A stretch of DNA of 64,000 bases, from NCBI GenBank assembly GCA_018896025.1, contig JAHIND010000008.1, positions 454,960-518,959 on the forward strand, in the 5' to 3' direction. This stretch comes from Pseudomonadota bacterium (GTDB lineage Bacteria > Desulfobacterota > Desulfarculia > Desulfarculales > Desulfarculaceae). Positions 17,838 to 26,233 of this stretch are shown piece after piece; the first letter of the stretch is position 1; each line of letters opens with the position of its first letter. A program made the position numbers and the translations under genes. The notes under the pieces were generated by a model that was given only the letters and a program-made list of their open reading frames with translations, was not told the DNA's origin and ran no database searches.

Positions 17838-17900
17838 GATTTTTACCCTAGTAAATCTTAATTTGATGCGCCGTATTCACCTGGGAAGTCGCGTTAAACA

Positions 17901-17936
17901 GGTTTGGCCGACGCCGTCGCGGGCGTCGGCCAAACC
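17901..17936 (-). terminator. 15-bp hairpin between TAXI binding protein and permease genes
   Basis: GGTTTGGCCGACGCC pairs perfectly with GGCGTCGGCCAAACC around a 6-base loop. No U-run follows in the direction of transcription, so read-through or RNA stabilisation is likely rather than full termination. Confidence 0.7.
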
Positions 17937-17946
17937 AGCGTCATGT

Positions 17947-19101
17947 CTAGTCGGCCAAGGCCTGAGTCCGAATCTTGAGCCAGAACTCCTCGAAAGCCTT
18001 TTCCTTGATCTTCTTGGCCGTCTTTTCCTCCAGGGCCTTTTCCCAGGCGGCCTGAAGCTTCTTCATGTGAGCCACGCGCGCGTCGTTCCAGGCCTGGGCC
18101 TCGGCGGTCCACACGCCCTTTTCCTTCAGGTAGCGGATGGCGCCCTCGTGGAAGGGGGCGTCCGCCGGGGGGTTGCCGGATTTCTTGAGGGTCCACAAAG
18201 GCATGACCTTGTGGGCGTCCTTGTACAGGTCAAAGCTTTCGTCCATGGCCTTGGCCATGTTGTAGACCCAGTTGGGGTCCTTGTCGGCGTACACGGTGAT
18301 CATGGGGTAGCGGTACTCAGCCAGCCAAACCGGCTTTTCCGGGGAGATGCCCGCGCCGATGGTCTCCTGGGCGGGGGCCAGGAAGGGGGCCACCTTGGTC
18401 ATGCGCTTCCAGGCGGCCTTGTCGTTGGGGTCGAAGGGAATCCAGTAAAGGCCGCGGGACGAAGTCTCCAGCTCGTACATGATGGAGGCCGAGGTGACGG
18501 TCACCGAAGCGTCGGTCTTGCCCTCGATGAGAGCCTTAAGGGAGGAAGCGTAGCTGGGGAATTCCACCTTCTTAACGTCCTTCCAGGTCAGGCCGGCGAA
18601 GGCCAGGAAGGCGTCCATCTTGACGTTGAGGGTGGGGGCGCCGGGTACATAGGAAACCCGTTTGCCCTTGAGGTCCTTGAATGACTTAATGCCCGAGTCC
18701 TTGGTGGTGGCCAGGGCGATGGTGGCCGGATGGGCCAGGATCACCCTGAGATCCTGAGGACCCCACTGCACGGTGGCGAAGTCATAGAGGCCCTCCGCCG
18801 CGAAGTACACCTCGTTGGCCAGGAAGCCGCAGGCCACCCGGTTGGCGGTCAGGGGCATCAAACGGCCGATGGAGGTGCCCGAGGGCAGCAGGCGGATGCG
18901 CATGCCGAACTTCTTGCCAAAGGCGTCGGCGATGGCCGAGGCCTGCATGTAGCCCGAAGAGCCTACGTCGTAGCAGCTCCACACCATGGTTTTGGGCATA
19001 GCCAACTTGTCGCTCGCCCATGCACCCGGCGCGGCGGCCAAGGCCAGCACCAAGAACGCGCCCAAAAGCAAAATAATTTTCTTTTTGACTAAGTTTCTCA
19101 T
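17947..19101 (-). CDS. TAXI-family TRAP transporter solute-binding protein
   Basis: A 384-residue periplasmic protein with a signal peptide (RNLVKKKIILLLGAF...GAWA before SDKLAMP). The body has the TAXI-type arrangement, with GSSGYMQASAIADAFGKKFG and SGTSIGRLMPLTANRV. I chose the ATG at 19101 because GGAGGG lies just upstream; the open frame runs a further 71 residues with no signal-like sequence. It is first in an operon with the fused permease and the flavoprotein. Ligand unknown. Confidence 0.88.
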   Translation of the reverse strand: MRNLVKKKIILLLGAFLVLALAAAPGAWASDKLAMPKTMVWSCYDVGSSGYMQASAIADAFGKKFGMRIRLLPSGTSIGRLMPLTANRVACGFLANEVYFAAEGLYDFATVQWGPQDLRVILAHPATIALATTKDSGIKSFKDLKGKRVSYVPGAPTLNVKMDAFLAFAGLTWKDVKKVEFPSYASSLKALIEGKTDASVTVTSASIMYELETSSRGLYWIPFDPNDKAAWKRMTKVAPFLAPAQETIGAGISPEKPVWLAEYRYPMITVYADKDPNWVYNMAKAMDESFDLYKDAHKVMPLWTLKKSGNPPADAPFHEGAIRYLKEKGVWTAEAQAWNDARVAHMKKLQAAWEKALEEKTAKKIKEKAFEEFWLKIRTQALAD

Positions 19102-19434
19102 GATCTTTCCCTCCTGGTTCATGAAAACAATTCCATGCACTACCCCCGCGCCGGGATCGGCTAAGTTCTTAGGCGGAACCCGAAGCGATGGTTGAATCGA
19201 GTGGCCGGTTTGTGAGTTTAAAGTCATTTGAACAGTGAAAGCGGCATGGGCCGCGGCGCGCCTGCGGCATGGGAGACGCCCAAAATACGGCGGATTGGGC
19301 GGTCTGGGCAGCACTGGGCAGGGAGTTTAAAAGCGCGCGGCTAAAATTTGAAAAAGCAGCCTTCAAAATGTTTACCCCTTGGAGACTTAGGACAAAAGGG
19401 GGTAAAGGCCAATCAGGCGCTCAAGGTTGTTTTT
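19102..19434. other. 333-base gap upstream of the TAXI operon
   Basis: Holds the leader of the TAXI operon (minus strand). A TTTACCCC/GGGGTAAA hairpin at 19371-19406 may terminate the iclR transcript. I could not identify a convincing promoter. Confidence 0.4.
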
Positions 19435-20223
19435 CTAAGATGGAATTACCGGATAAGAGCCTTCGTACCCCAGACCCTGGGATATGACTTTTCCCGTTTG
19501 AAACAGTTTTTCCAAAGCCTTGTCAACGGTCTTTTGCACCGGTTTGTCGCTGGTGTTCAGGGAAAGCGCCACCGAAGCCACCACCTGACCCTCATGATTG
19601 AGCAGGGGGACCCCGATGGAATACAAATCCAAGGAAAATTCGCCGTCGGAGATGGCGTAGCCCCGCTCCCGGGTGGCTTTGAGGTCTTTGATAATTTCGC
19701 TCTTTTTGACCACCGTGTTGGGGGTAACCTTGAACAAATTCATCTCGTCCAAGAGTTCTTTGGCCTGCTCCGTGGGTAGGGAGGACAAGAGGACTTTGCC
19801 CATGGTGGTGCAGTGGGCGGGCACCCGGGAGCCGACATAAACCGCGAAAGGATAGTAGCGGGTGCGTTCCTTGCGGAAGATCACCAGTACCTCGCTGCCG
19901 TCCAGTACTCCCATGCTCACGCTGCGTTCCAGGCTGTTGGAAAGATCTTCCAGGTAGGGGCGGGCGATGCTGAACACACCCTCGCTGTGCAAAAACTGGA
20001 AAGCCATGCTGAGGACCTTGTTGCCCAGCATGTAGCGCTTGCCGCTCAGGATGCGCACATAGCCCAGTTCCATCAAGGTAAAGAGGAACCGCTGCACGGT
20101 GGTTTTGTTGGTTTCCAGGCGTTCGGCTATCTGGGTGAGGGACAGAGGCTCCGGAGAACTGCCCAAGAGTTCCATGATGGCAATGGCTTTGCCTACGGAT
20201 TTGATGAACTTCCTGTCGCGCAA
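19435..20223 (-). CDS. IclR-family transcriptional regulator
   Basis: A 262-residue protein with an N-terminal winged helix (SLTQIAERLETNKTTVQRFLFTLMELGYV, residues ~27-55) and a C-terminal IclR ligand domain (GAF-like, ~85-250). The start is TTG with GAGG seven bases upstream. It is divergent from the acyl-CoA dehydrogenase at 20388 and upstream of the TAXI operon, so it may control either. The start codon itself lies within a GTAACGCATTGCG sequence matching the 17-base operator. Confidence 0.88.
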   Translation of the reverse strand: MRDRKFIKSVGKAIAIMELLGSSPEPLSLTQIAERLETNKTTVQRFLFTLMELGYVRILSGKRYMLGNKVLSMAFQFLHSEGVFSIARPYLEDLSNSLERSVSMGVLDGSEVLVIFRKERTRYYPFAVYVGSRVPAHCTTMGKVLLSSLPTEQAKELLDEMNLFKVTPNTVVKKSEIIKDLKATRERGYAISDGEFSLDLYSIGVPLLNHEGQVVASVALSLNTSDKPVQKTVDKALEKLFQTGKVISQGLGYEGSYPVIPS

Positions 20224-20249
20224 TGCGTTACCTCGTATTGTCTTGCGTT

Positions 20250-20279
20250 ATTCTAAAATTTAATCTAATTTAAAGTCAA
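20250..20279 (-). promoter_or_regulatory. Predicted iclR promoter
   Basis: On the minus strand TTGACT (20274-20279) and TAGAAT (20250-20255) are 18 bases apart. Two TGCGTTA direct repeats 20 bases apart (20224-20230 and 20244-20250) lie between promoter and start codon, a plausible operator. Confidence 0.55.
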
Positions 20280-20387
20280 GTTCAATTTGGCCTCGGAAAA
20301 ACTCTGTTTCACCGCTGTCCAAAATCGCCGGTCCAACGGGTCGGCGTGGGGTTGCACATAGGCAAAGATGAATTAGGAGGGACTTCA

Positions 20388-21563
20388 ATGGAATCGATAT
20401 TTTTAAGTGAAAAAGAGCAGGCCTACGCCCTGGAGGCGAGGGAATTCTTTAAGCGTGAAGCGCGCCCCCACATTTTGGCCATGGACCGTGAAAATGAGTA
20501 TCCATTTGAATTGTTAAAGAAAATGGGTAAGCAGGGCTACATCGGCGTGCGTTTCCCCTCCCGCTACGGCGGCGGGGGCCTGGACATGATGCACGAGGCC
20601 CTGGTCAATGAAGAAACCGCCGCCCAGTCCTACGCCCTGGCCTGCGCCCGCAGCGTGCCACACCACTGCGCCTTCATTATCGCCAACTACGGCAGCGAAG
20701 AGCAGAAGCAAAAATACCTACCCGGCATTTTCACCGCCGACATCCTCACCGCCGAGTGCATCACCGAGCCCACCGGCGGCTCGGACGCGGTCCGCATGAA
20801 GACTAATGCGGAGCTCAAGGGCGACAAGTGGGTCATCAACGGAGAGAAGCGCTTTCAGGCATCCGGCGCGGTGGCCGACCTGTTCGTGGTGTTTGCCATG
20901 ACCGAGAAAGACGTGCACCCCAGTAAGGGCATGAGCGTGTTCGCGGTGGAAAAGGACGCGCCGGGCATCGTGGCCATGGAAGAGTTCGATACCATGGGTT
21001 GGCGAGGCCTGCGCATCGTATCCGAGTTGATCTTCGACGGCACCGAGATACCCAAGGAAAACCTCATCGGAGAGCGGGGCCAGGGTTTCCCCATCCTAAT
21101 GGACATGCTCAACAGCGAGCGCATCCTGGTGGCCAGCGGCCTGTTGGGCACCGCCCGCACCTGCCTGGATATCGCCACCGCCTACACCATGGAGCGCGAG
21201 GCCTTCCACCGCCCCATCCGCAATTTCGAGGGCGTGAGCTTCAAGGTGGCCGAGATGGCCACCCGTCTGGAGGCGGCCAGCCTGCTTCGCTTCAAGGCGG
21301 CGCGCATGCTGGACATGGGCCAGGACGTGACCAAGGTGGCGGCCATGGCCAAGGGCTTTGCCGCGGAAAACGCCTACTGGGTGGCCAACGAGGCCCTTCA
21401 GGTAATGGGTGGTATCGGCTACACTACCAAGCACGACATGGAGCGCCACTTCCGCGACATCCGGGGAGGGATGGTCGCGGTGGGGACCAACGAGATCATG
21501 AAACTGGTGGTGCAGAGGGAGCACTATCAAGAGTTCGCCAAGACCCAAGAATCCGCCAGCTGA
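20388..21563 (+). CDS. Acyl-CoA dehydrogenase (isovaleryl-CoA dehydrogenase-like active site)
   Basis: A 391-residue flavoprotein of the acyl-CoA dehydrogenase family. ITEPTGGSDAV is the flavin loop. The usual catalytic glutamate (YEGT) is replaced by valine (V365 in MVAVGTNEI). A glutamate occurs instead at E244 in NSERILVASGLLG, the place used by isovaleryl-CoA and long-chain acyl-CoA dehydrogenases. The enzyme should therefore be active, possibly on branched substrates. The ATG follows TTAGGAGGGACTTCA; an upstream in-frame start at 20346 lacks such a site. A lipoate-ligase-like gene follows 16 bases later. Confidence 0.88.
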   Translation: MESIFLSEKEQAYALEAREFFKREARPHILAMDRENEYPFELLKKMGKQGYIGVRFPSRYGGGGLDMMHEALVNEETAAQSYALACARSVPHHCAFIIANYGSEEQKQKYLPGIFTADILTAECITEPTGGSDAVRMKTNAELKGDKWVINGEKRFQASGAVADLFVVFAMTEKDVHPSKGMSVFAVEKDAPGIVAMEEFDTMGWRGLRIVSELIFDGTEIPKENLIGERGQGFPILMDMLNSERILVASGLLGTARTCLDIATAYTMEREAFHRPIRNFEGVSFKVAEMATRLEAASLLRFKAARMLDMGQDVTKVAAMAKGFAAENAYWVANEALQVMGGIGYTTKHDMERHFRDIRGGMVAVGTNEIMKLVVQREHYQEFAKTQESAS

Positions 21564-21579
21564 ACACCGGGAGAAAACC

Positions 21580-22674
21580 ATGGGGAACCTTCGTCTGATT
21601 AAAACCGACTACACCTATGCGGATCTTTCCACCAGCCTCAGCCCCGCCGTGGAAAAGAGCATGGAAGAGGGTAAATCGGCCAGCACGCTGGTGGTCAACT
21701 TCTTTTCCGCCGACAGCATCACCACCGGAGTTCTGGAAGACCCTGAGAAATCCCTGCATATGGATTTTTGCAAGGAAAAGGGCATCGTGGTGCGGCGGCG
21801 GCTGAATGCCGGAGGGGCCATCTTCGCCAACCAGGGCTCGGTCATGAACTGCCTATATCTGGATTTGAGCCAGCCCTGGGTGCCTTTCAAGACCATCCGC
21901 GAGGCCTTCCCCTTTTTCCTGGAGCGCATGGCCGAGGTGGCCAGCGAATTGTTCGGCATCGATGCCCGCTACCGTCCGGTGAACGATATCGAGGTGGGCG
22001 GCCGAAAGCTGGTGGCCACCTCCGCCCGCTCAGAACAAGGCATACTCACCCTGCGTAGCGTGATCAACGTGGTCCCCGTGGACCGCTCCCTCATGTCCGG
22101 GGCCATCATCGCCCGTCCGGAGAAATTCCAGGACAAAGTCCAAAAAGACGGCGGCGCCCGCTTCACCTGCTTCCAGGACGAGGCGGGCCGCCTCGTAGAG
22201 CGCGATGATATCTACGCCCTGGCCACCGGCACCATGAAGAGGGCCTTTGGCGAGGATCTGGAAATCGTGGAAGGCGAGCTGACCGGCCTGGAGCAGCGAT
22301 ACCTGGAGGACTACCTGGAGCGCTTCGGCTCGGACGAGTGGTTCTACGCCAACAGCGAGCGGGTGCGTTTCACGGGCGCCGACCCGGCGGCCCGTAGGGT
22401 GGAGGCCTATCACAAGGCCCCGGCCGGGCTCATGGGCCTGGCCCTGTTGGCCCTGGACGGCAAGGTGCACGACATAATCCTCTTGGCGGACTTCCATCCC
22501 AGCCCCTATTCGGTGATGGGCACCTTTGAAGGCGCCTTGCGCGGCCAGCCGCTCAATCTGGACGCCATGATGGAGCGGGTGGCCCAGGTGTACAACGCGC
22601 CCGGAGTGGAGATTCCCGGCGCCGAGTTGAGCGACTTCGCCACCTTGCTGGACAAGGGCCTGAAGCTGCTTTAG
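21580..22674 (+). CDS. Lipoate-protein ligase A-like protein, paralogue 1
   Basis: A 364-residue biotin/lipoate ligase-fold protein. It has the substrate-loop RRRLNAGGAIF (residues 72-82), the NDIEVGGRK motif with the likely catalytic K143, and a C-terminal accessory domain ending in the ADFHPSPYSV region. By homology it would activate a lipoate-like acid with ATP and transfer it to a lysine, but no lipoyl-domain protein is nearby. It directly follows an acyl-CoA dehydrogenase, and a paralogue lies at 23906. Its TAG stop overlaps the left end of a MITE-like element. The family is clear; the substrate is not. Confidence 0.82.
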   Translation: MGNLRLIKTDYTYADLSTSLSPAVEKSMEEGKSASTLVVNFFSADSITTGVLEDPEKSLHMDFCKEKGIVVRRRLNAGGAIFANQGSVMNCLYLDLSQPWVPFKTIREAFPFFLERMAEVASELFGIDARYRPVNDIEVGGRKLVATSARSEQGILTLRSVINVVPVDRSLMSGAIIARPEKFQDKVQKDGGARFTCFQDEAGRLVERDDIYALATGTMKRAFGEDLEIVEGELTGLEQRYLEDYLERFGSDEWFYANSERVRFTGADPAARRVEAYHKAPAGLMGLALLALDGKVHDIILLADFHPSPYSVMGTFEGALRGQPLNLDAMMERVAQVYNAPGVEIPGAELSDFATLLDKGLKLL

Positions 22675-22931
22675 CCCGGATATTTCATGAAGGCCGCGCG
22701 TCCGGCTGCGCCGGCCAGCGGCATACTGCGTTGCCGGCTGCGTTCAGGCCTCGACGTAGCTTCGGCTACGCCTGCGTCCCTCGCTTGCCGGTCGCCTTGT
22801 CTGCTGCTGGCTGGCTGTGCCGGTGATGGGTACAAACTGCACATTGACTAGGGGGTGCCTTTTTCACAACGGCCCTATGAATACTGATTCGTTGTTATAT
22901 GCCACACAGCCCTCATGAAATATCTGGGCTA
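22672..22931. mobile_element. MITE-like element with 19-base terminal inverted repeats
   Basis: TAGCCCGGATATTTCATGA at 22672-22690 is mirrored by TCATGAAATATCTGGGCTA at 22913-22931, with one mismatch in 19 and TA at both outer ends. The 260-base interior has no gene but contains CGTAGCTTCGGCTACG and further GC-rich hairpins. This is the form of a miniature inverted-repeat element with TA target preference (Tc1/mariner/IS630 style), or a repeated extragenic palindromic unit. It supplies the stop codon of the upstream ligase-like gene. Confidence 0.7.
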
Positions 22932-22958
22932 GGAGGCCGAGCGGGTTAGGGCGGGGAC

Positions 22959-23339
22959 ATGCTTTCGGACTTGATTAAAGAACATATCGTTTCGCCCCGC
23001 AATCAAGGGGTGATCCCCGCCGCCGACGGGATGGGCGAGGTGGTGGGGCCCGCCTGCGGCGACCAGGTGGTGCTGTACATCCAGATAAAGGATGGGCGCA
23101 TCAACCGGGCCTCCTTCACCACCCACGGCTGCTGGGCCGCGGTGGCCATGGCCTCCTGGGTAACCGAAATGGTGATGGGGATGGCCCCGGACCAAGCCCT
23201 GAAAATAGACGGCGAGGCCCTGGCCCGGGAACAGGCGGGACTGCCGGAAGACAAATGGCCCTGCGCCCGCCTGGTGTCCCTGGCCCTGCACCGGGCGGTG
23301 CGCGACTGGCAGCGCCGACAGGGCGGCCAGGCGAGATAG
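22959..23339 (+). CDS. NifU/IscU-like iron-sulfur cluster scaffold protein
   Basis: A 126-residue protein of the NifU N-terminal/IscU fold. Three conserved cysteines are at C33 (GPACGD), C58 (THGCWA) and C102 (WPCARL), with D35 next to the first. It lacks the C-terminal domains of full NifU. No cysteine desulfurase gene is adjacent, so it may be a dedicated scaffold or carrier. It sits between the two lipoate-ligase paralogues, which may matter because lipoyl synthase is an Fe-S enzyme; this link is inference. Confidence 0.82.
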   Translation: MLSDLIKEHIVSPRNQGVIPAADGMGEVVGPACGDQVVLYIQIKDGRINRASFTTHGCWAAVAMASWVTEMVMGMAPDQALKIDGEALAREQAGLPEDKWPCARLVSLALHRAVRDWQRRQGGQAR

Positions 23340-23361
23340 GGCGGGGCGAACCGATCCGCAT

Positions 23362-23399
23362 AAAAAAAAGGCCCCCGCCAGCGGGGAGCGGCGGGGGTC
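23362..23399 (-). terminator. Rho-independent terminator of the cupin gene
   Basis: On the minus strand CCCCCGCC and GGCGGGGG form a GC stem followed by a run of eight T. It lies 19 bases after the cupin stop. Confidence 0.82.
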
Positions 23400-23417
23400 G
23401 CGGCAGTCTTAGCGCGA

Positions 23418-23813
23418 TTAGCCGATGGGTACGTACTCCCCGCTCTGCACGATAGCCACAACAGTCAGAGGTCCGTCGATTCTTTTGTAACGGTAGGTGT
23501 GCTTCAGGCCCGCCGGGATGAACACGGAGCAAGGTGTGGTCACGGTGTAGACCTCGTCCTCGATCTCCATCTCGATCTCCGCGTCACCCTTCTTGCTGAT
23601 GAACAGGTAGGCCTCGCTCTGCTCGTGGTGATGCTTAATGGTGATGGGCTCGGCCTGATGGATCTTATTGTGAATGCCGCCGGCGATGAAGAAGTTGGCT
23701 CCGGGCACCAGCTCGCCATCCATCAAGATCTGATATTTACCCTTGGCGTGAGCCGCGAACTCATCGATGATCTTGGGTTGGGTGACAATGTACTTGGCAT
23801 ATTTTTCGCTCAT
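23418..23813 (-). CDS. Cupin-domain protein
   Basis: A 131-residue single-domain cupin. KHHHEQSEAYLF is the metal-binding histidine/glutamate motif, and FIPAGLKHTYRY supplies the second-motif histidine. The ATG at 23813 is chosen: GGAGG lies nine bases upstream, whereas the in-frame TTG at 23822 directly abuts it. Role unknown; such cupins act as small dioxygenases, isomerases or ligand-binding proteins. It is followed by a strong terminator and preceded by the second lipoate-ligase-like gene in reverse order. Confidence 0.85.
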   Translation of the reverse strand: MSEKYAKYIVTQPKIIDEFAAHAKGKYQILMDGELVPGANFFIAGGIHNKIHQAEPITIKHHHEQSEAYLFISKKGDAEIEMEIEDEVYTVTTPCSVFIPAGLKHTYRYKRIDGPLTVVAIVQSGEYVPIG

Positions 23814-23905
23814 TTGATTCAACCTCCAATGGTCAATTAGTTTTCATTTTGTAGGCTGGCTGCCCGTGGTCCCGGCGGCCGGATTTCCTCGCCCCCCGCA
23901 CCCGA

Positions 23906-25012
23906 TCAGGCGCTAAGGGCCTCCGGGCTGAAAGCCTTGGTAAAGGCGGCCAGGAAATCGTCGATTTCAATGCCGGTCATCTCCACGTCCGGACGGGCGT
24001 AAATTCGCTCCAACTCCTTGCGCACCACCTCCAGGTCGCGGGGCTTGCCCCGCAGGGCGTCCTCGACGTCCAGGGTCACGCGGTAGGGGGAGGGGTGAAA
24101 GTCGCCGGTCACGATCAGGTCTTCAATCAGGTCGTCCTTGCTCAAGAGGGTGACCCGCAAAAGACCGGCCACGGCCTTTTGGCACCCTTCGCTCTTGACG
24201 GCCTCGGCCGGGGCCTGGCCGAAACGCAGGCGTTCGGAGTTGCCGTAGAACCACTCTTGTGAGTTGTAGGTGTCCTGGTAATCCCGGAGATAGCCCTCTT
24301 CCTCGGTGGTCAGCTTGCCGGGGGCCAAGGATATTTCACCGCCGAACATCTTGTGGATGGTCAGGCGGGATAGCTCCTCAAGGTCGTCGGCGGTGATTTC
24401 GCGGCCCAGCTCGTTTTCCAGGCTGGTGAAGCGCTGGCCGATGTCCTTTATGGTCTTGTCCTGCACCTTGACCGGGTTGGTGATGATGGCCTTGCGCAGC
24501 ACGTCCCGGTCGGTGTTGACCACGTTGATCAACAGGCGCAGGGTGAGGATGCCGTTTTCCAGGCGGGCCGAGCTCGGCACCACCTTGCGGCCCTCCACCT
24601 CCACGTCGTTCAGCGGGCGGTAGCGCGCCTCCAGCCCCCAAAGCTCCTTGAGGGCCTCGGCGATGGCGGTCAGCGAAACGCGGAAAGCGTCCTTGATGTT
24701 GGTGAGCGGTACGCCCATTTTCTTGGGGTTCAGGTACAGGCACAGGAAGGCGCCGCCCTTGGGGCCGAACACCGCGCCGCCGGTGTTTTGGCGGCGGCGC
24801 ACCACGATGCCCGTCTGGGCGCAATATTCCAGGTCGATGGCCTTTTCCGGATCATCCAGATAGCCCGAGGTGATGCTGTCGGTGCTGAACACGTTGAGCA
24901 GCACCGTGTTGGGCGCGACGCCGCTGTCCAGGCCCTTTTCAACCGCCGGAGAAATGCTGGTGGAAAAATCGGCGTAAGAATAATCGCATTTGATAAACCG
25001 CAACTGCTTCAT
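23906..25012 (-). CDS. Lipoate-protein ligase A-like protein, paralogue 2
   Basis: A 368-residue paralogue of the protein at 21580, co-linear throughout the N-terminal half. RRRQNTGGAVF occupies residues 72-82, NDVEVEGRK follows, and K143 is in the same place. The accessory domain contains VTGDFHPSPYRV. GGAG six bases before the ATG supports the start. Its gene lies on the opposite strand from paralogue 1, with the NifU-like and cupin genes between them. It is 88 bases downstream of the isomerase-like gene and may share its transcript. Confidence 0.82.
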   Translation of the reverse strand: MKQLRFIKCDYSYADFSTSISPAVEKGLDSGVAPNTVLLNVFSTDSITSGYLDDPEKAIDLEYCAQTGIVVRRRQNTGGAVFGPKGGAFLCLYLNPKKMGVPLTNIKDAFRVSLTAIAEALKELWGLEARYRPLNDVEVEGRKVVPSSARLENGILTLRLLINVVNTDRDVLRKAIITNPVKVQDKTIKDIGQRFTSLENELGREITADDLEELSRLTIHKMFGGEISLAPGKLTTEEEGYLRDYQDTYNSQEWFYGNSERLRFGQAPAEAVKSEGCQKAVAGLLRVTLLSKDDLIEDLIVTGDFHPSPYRVTLDVEDALRGKPRDLEVVRKELERIYARPDVEMTGIEIDDFLAAFTKAFSPEALSA

Positions 25013-25100
25013 TACAAGCTCCGCAAAAAAGTTGAAAAGGCCTTGAAGGCGGGTTCGGCAAATTTATATTGCTGGGTGGCAGCGCCCCTCGGCCCCTGAC

Positions 25101-25901
25101 TTACTTTCCTTGGAAATTGGGTTTGCGCTTTTCCAAAAAGGCGTCGCGGCCTTCCTGGTGGTCTTCGCTGTTCAAGGCCACCGCCTGGAGGTTGGCTTCC
25201 AACTCCAGGTAAGCGGACAGGTTCATGGGCCAACAGTTGAGGGCGGCCTTGATCAGGGCTTGGGCCTTGGTGGCGCCTTGGGCCAAGCTGTGGGCCCATT
25301 CCCAGGTCTGCTCCTCAAGCTCTTCGTGGGGAGCAATGCGGTTGATCATGCCCGCGTCGAAGGCCTCTTGCGCGGTGAGGGAGCCGCCCTCCATCATCAA
25401 TTGCTTGGTGCGGGCCATGCCGATCCTTTGGGGCAGGAAGAAGTACTGCCCCCAGTCCGGGGCCAGGCCCACCTTGATGAAGGAGAAAAGGAATTTGGCC
25501 CTATCGGAGACGATGCTCAGGTCCGAGGCCAGGATCAGGCTCACTCCGGCGCCGGCGGCCACGCCGTCCACCGAGGTGATGATGGGCTTGGGCAGCTCCA
25601 CCATAGCCCGCACCAGGCGGTGTCCGTTTTTCAGGCGCTCGTAGGCGGGCACCGGGCCGCCAATGTTTTGCATGGAGCGCAAATCGCCACCGGCGCAAAA
25701 ATGCTTGCCCGCTCCGGCCAGAATCACCGCCCGCACCGAGGAGTCGGTTTGCAGGTCCTGGAGCACTTCCAGGATCTGGGGCCTGACCTCCATGTCCAGG
25801 GCGTTGCGTTTTTCGGGAATGTTGATCATTACCTTGAGCACGGAGTCTTCCTGCTCGAACAGAAGCTTGCTGTAGCCGCGGTCTTCAGTTGTCCTAGCCA
25901 T
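25101..25901 (-). CDS. Enoyl-CoA hydratase/isomerase family protein (PaaG-like)
   Basis: A 266-residue crotonase-fold protein with oxyanion-hole motif FCAGGDLRSM. Both hydratase glutamates are missing: GAGVSLILASD replaces GGGCELAMxCD, and LFSFIKVGLAPDWG replaces xGLPEI. The aspartate of APDWG fits isomerase-type members such as PaaG. It probably moves a double bond or acts on a ring-derived CoA ester rather than hydrating. The ATG at 25901 has GGAAG about ten bases upstream; the frame extends to 25955. Confidence 0.82.
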   Translation of the reverse strand: MARTTEDRGYSKLLFEQEDSVLKVMINIPEKRNALDMEVRPQILEVLQDLQTDSSVRAVILAGAGKHFCAGGDLRSMQNIGGPVPAYERLKNGHRLVRAMVELPKPIITSVDGVAAGAGVSLILASDLSIVSDRAKFLFSFIKVGLAPDWGQYFFLPQRIGMARTKQLMMEGGSLTAQEAFDAGMINRIAPHEELEEQTWEWAHSLAQGATKAQALIKAALNCWPMNLSAYLELEANLQAVALNSEDHQEGRDAFLEKRKPNFQGK

Positions 25902-26233
25902 GTAATTTTCGCTTCCTTCGGCGGACGGCCAGATTTTGCCGACCGGCCGAACCAACTGGTTGCGCCCCTTGAGGTGGGCTTTTTTAAGGGGAGGAGGGCG
26001 CCTTTGGTCGGCAAATATTTATTGCGCCGGGCGCCTCTCCCCCCAAAAGAGAATTTAAAATATAGCCATATATATAATTAAATAAGAAAATGCAAAAAAA
26101 TATTGAATGCGCGCCCAGCCTCCTGGGCCAGGGTAATCGGAGCCGCGCTCCGTTGCCCCTGGCCACGGTGGCTGAGCGATATGTGCATGACTTCATGGCG
26201 TCGCATAGTTTAAGTCCCGGCAGCGCCGTTTCC

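Noticed and set aside
21568..22674. Biotin-protein ligase (BirA) instead of lipoate-ligase-like
   Set aside because: The RRR-x-GG loop, NDxEVxGRK lysine motif and a C-terminal accessory domain fit LplA; there is no helix-turn-helix or BirA-type C-terminal domain.
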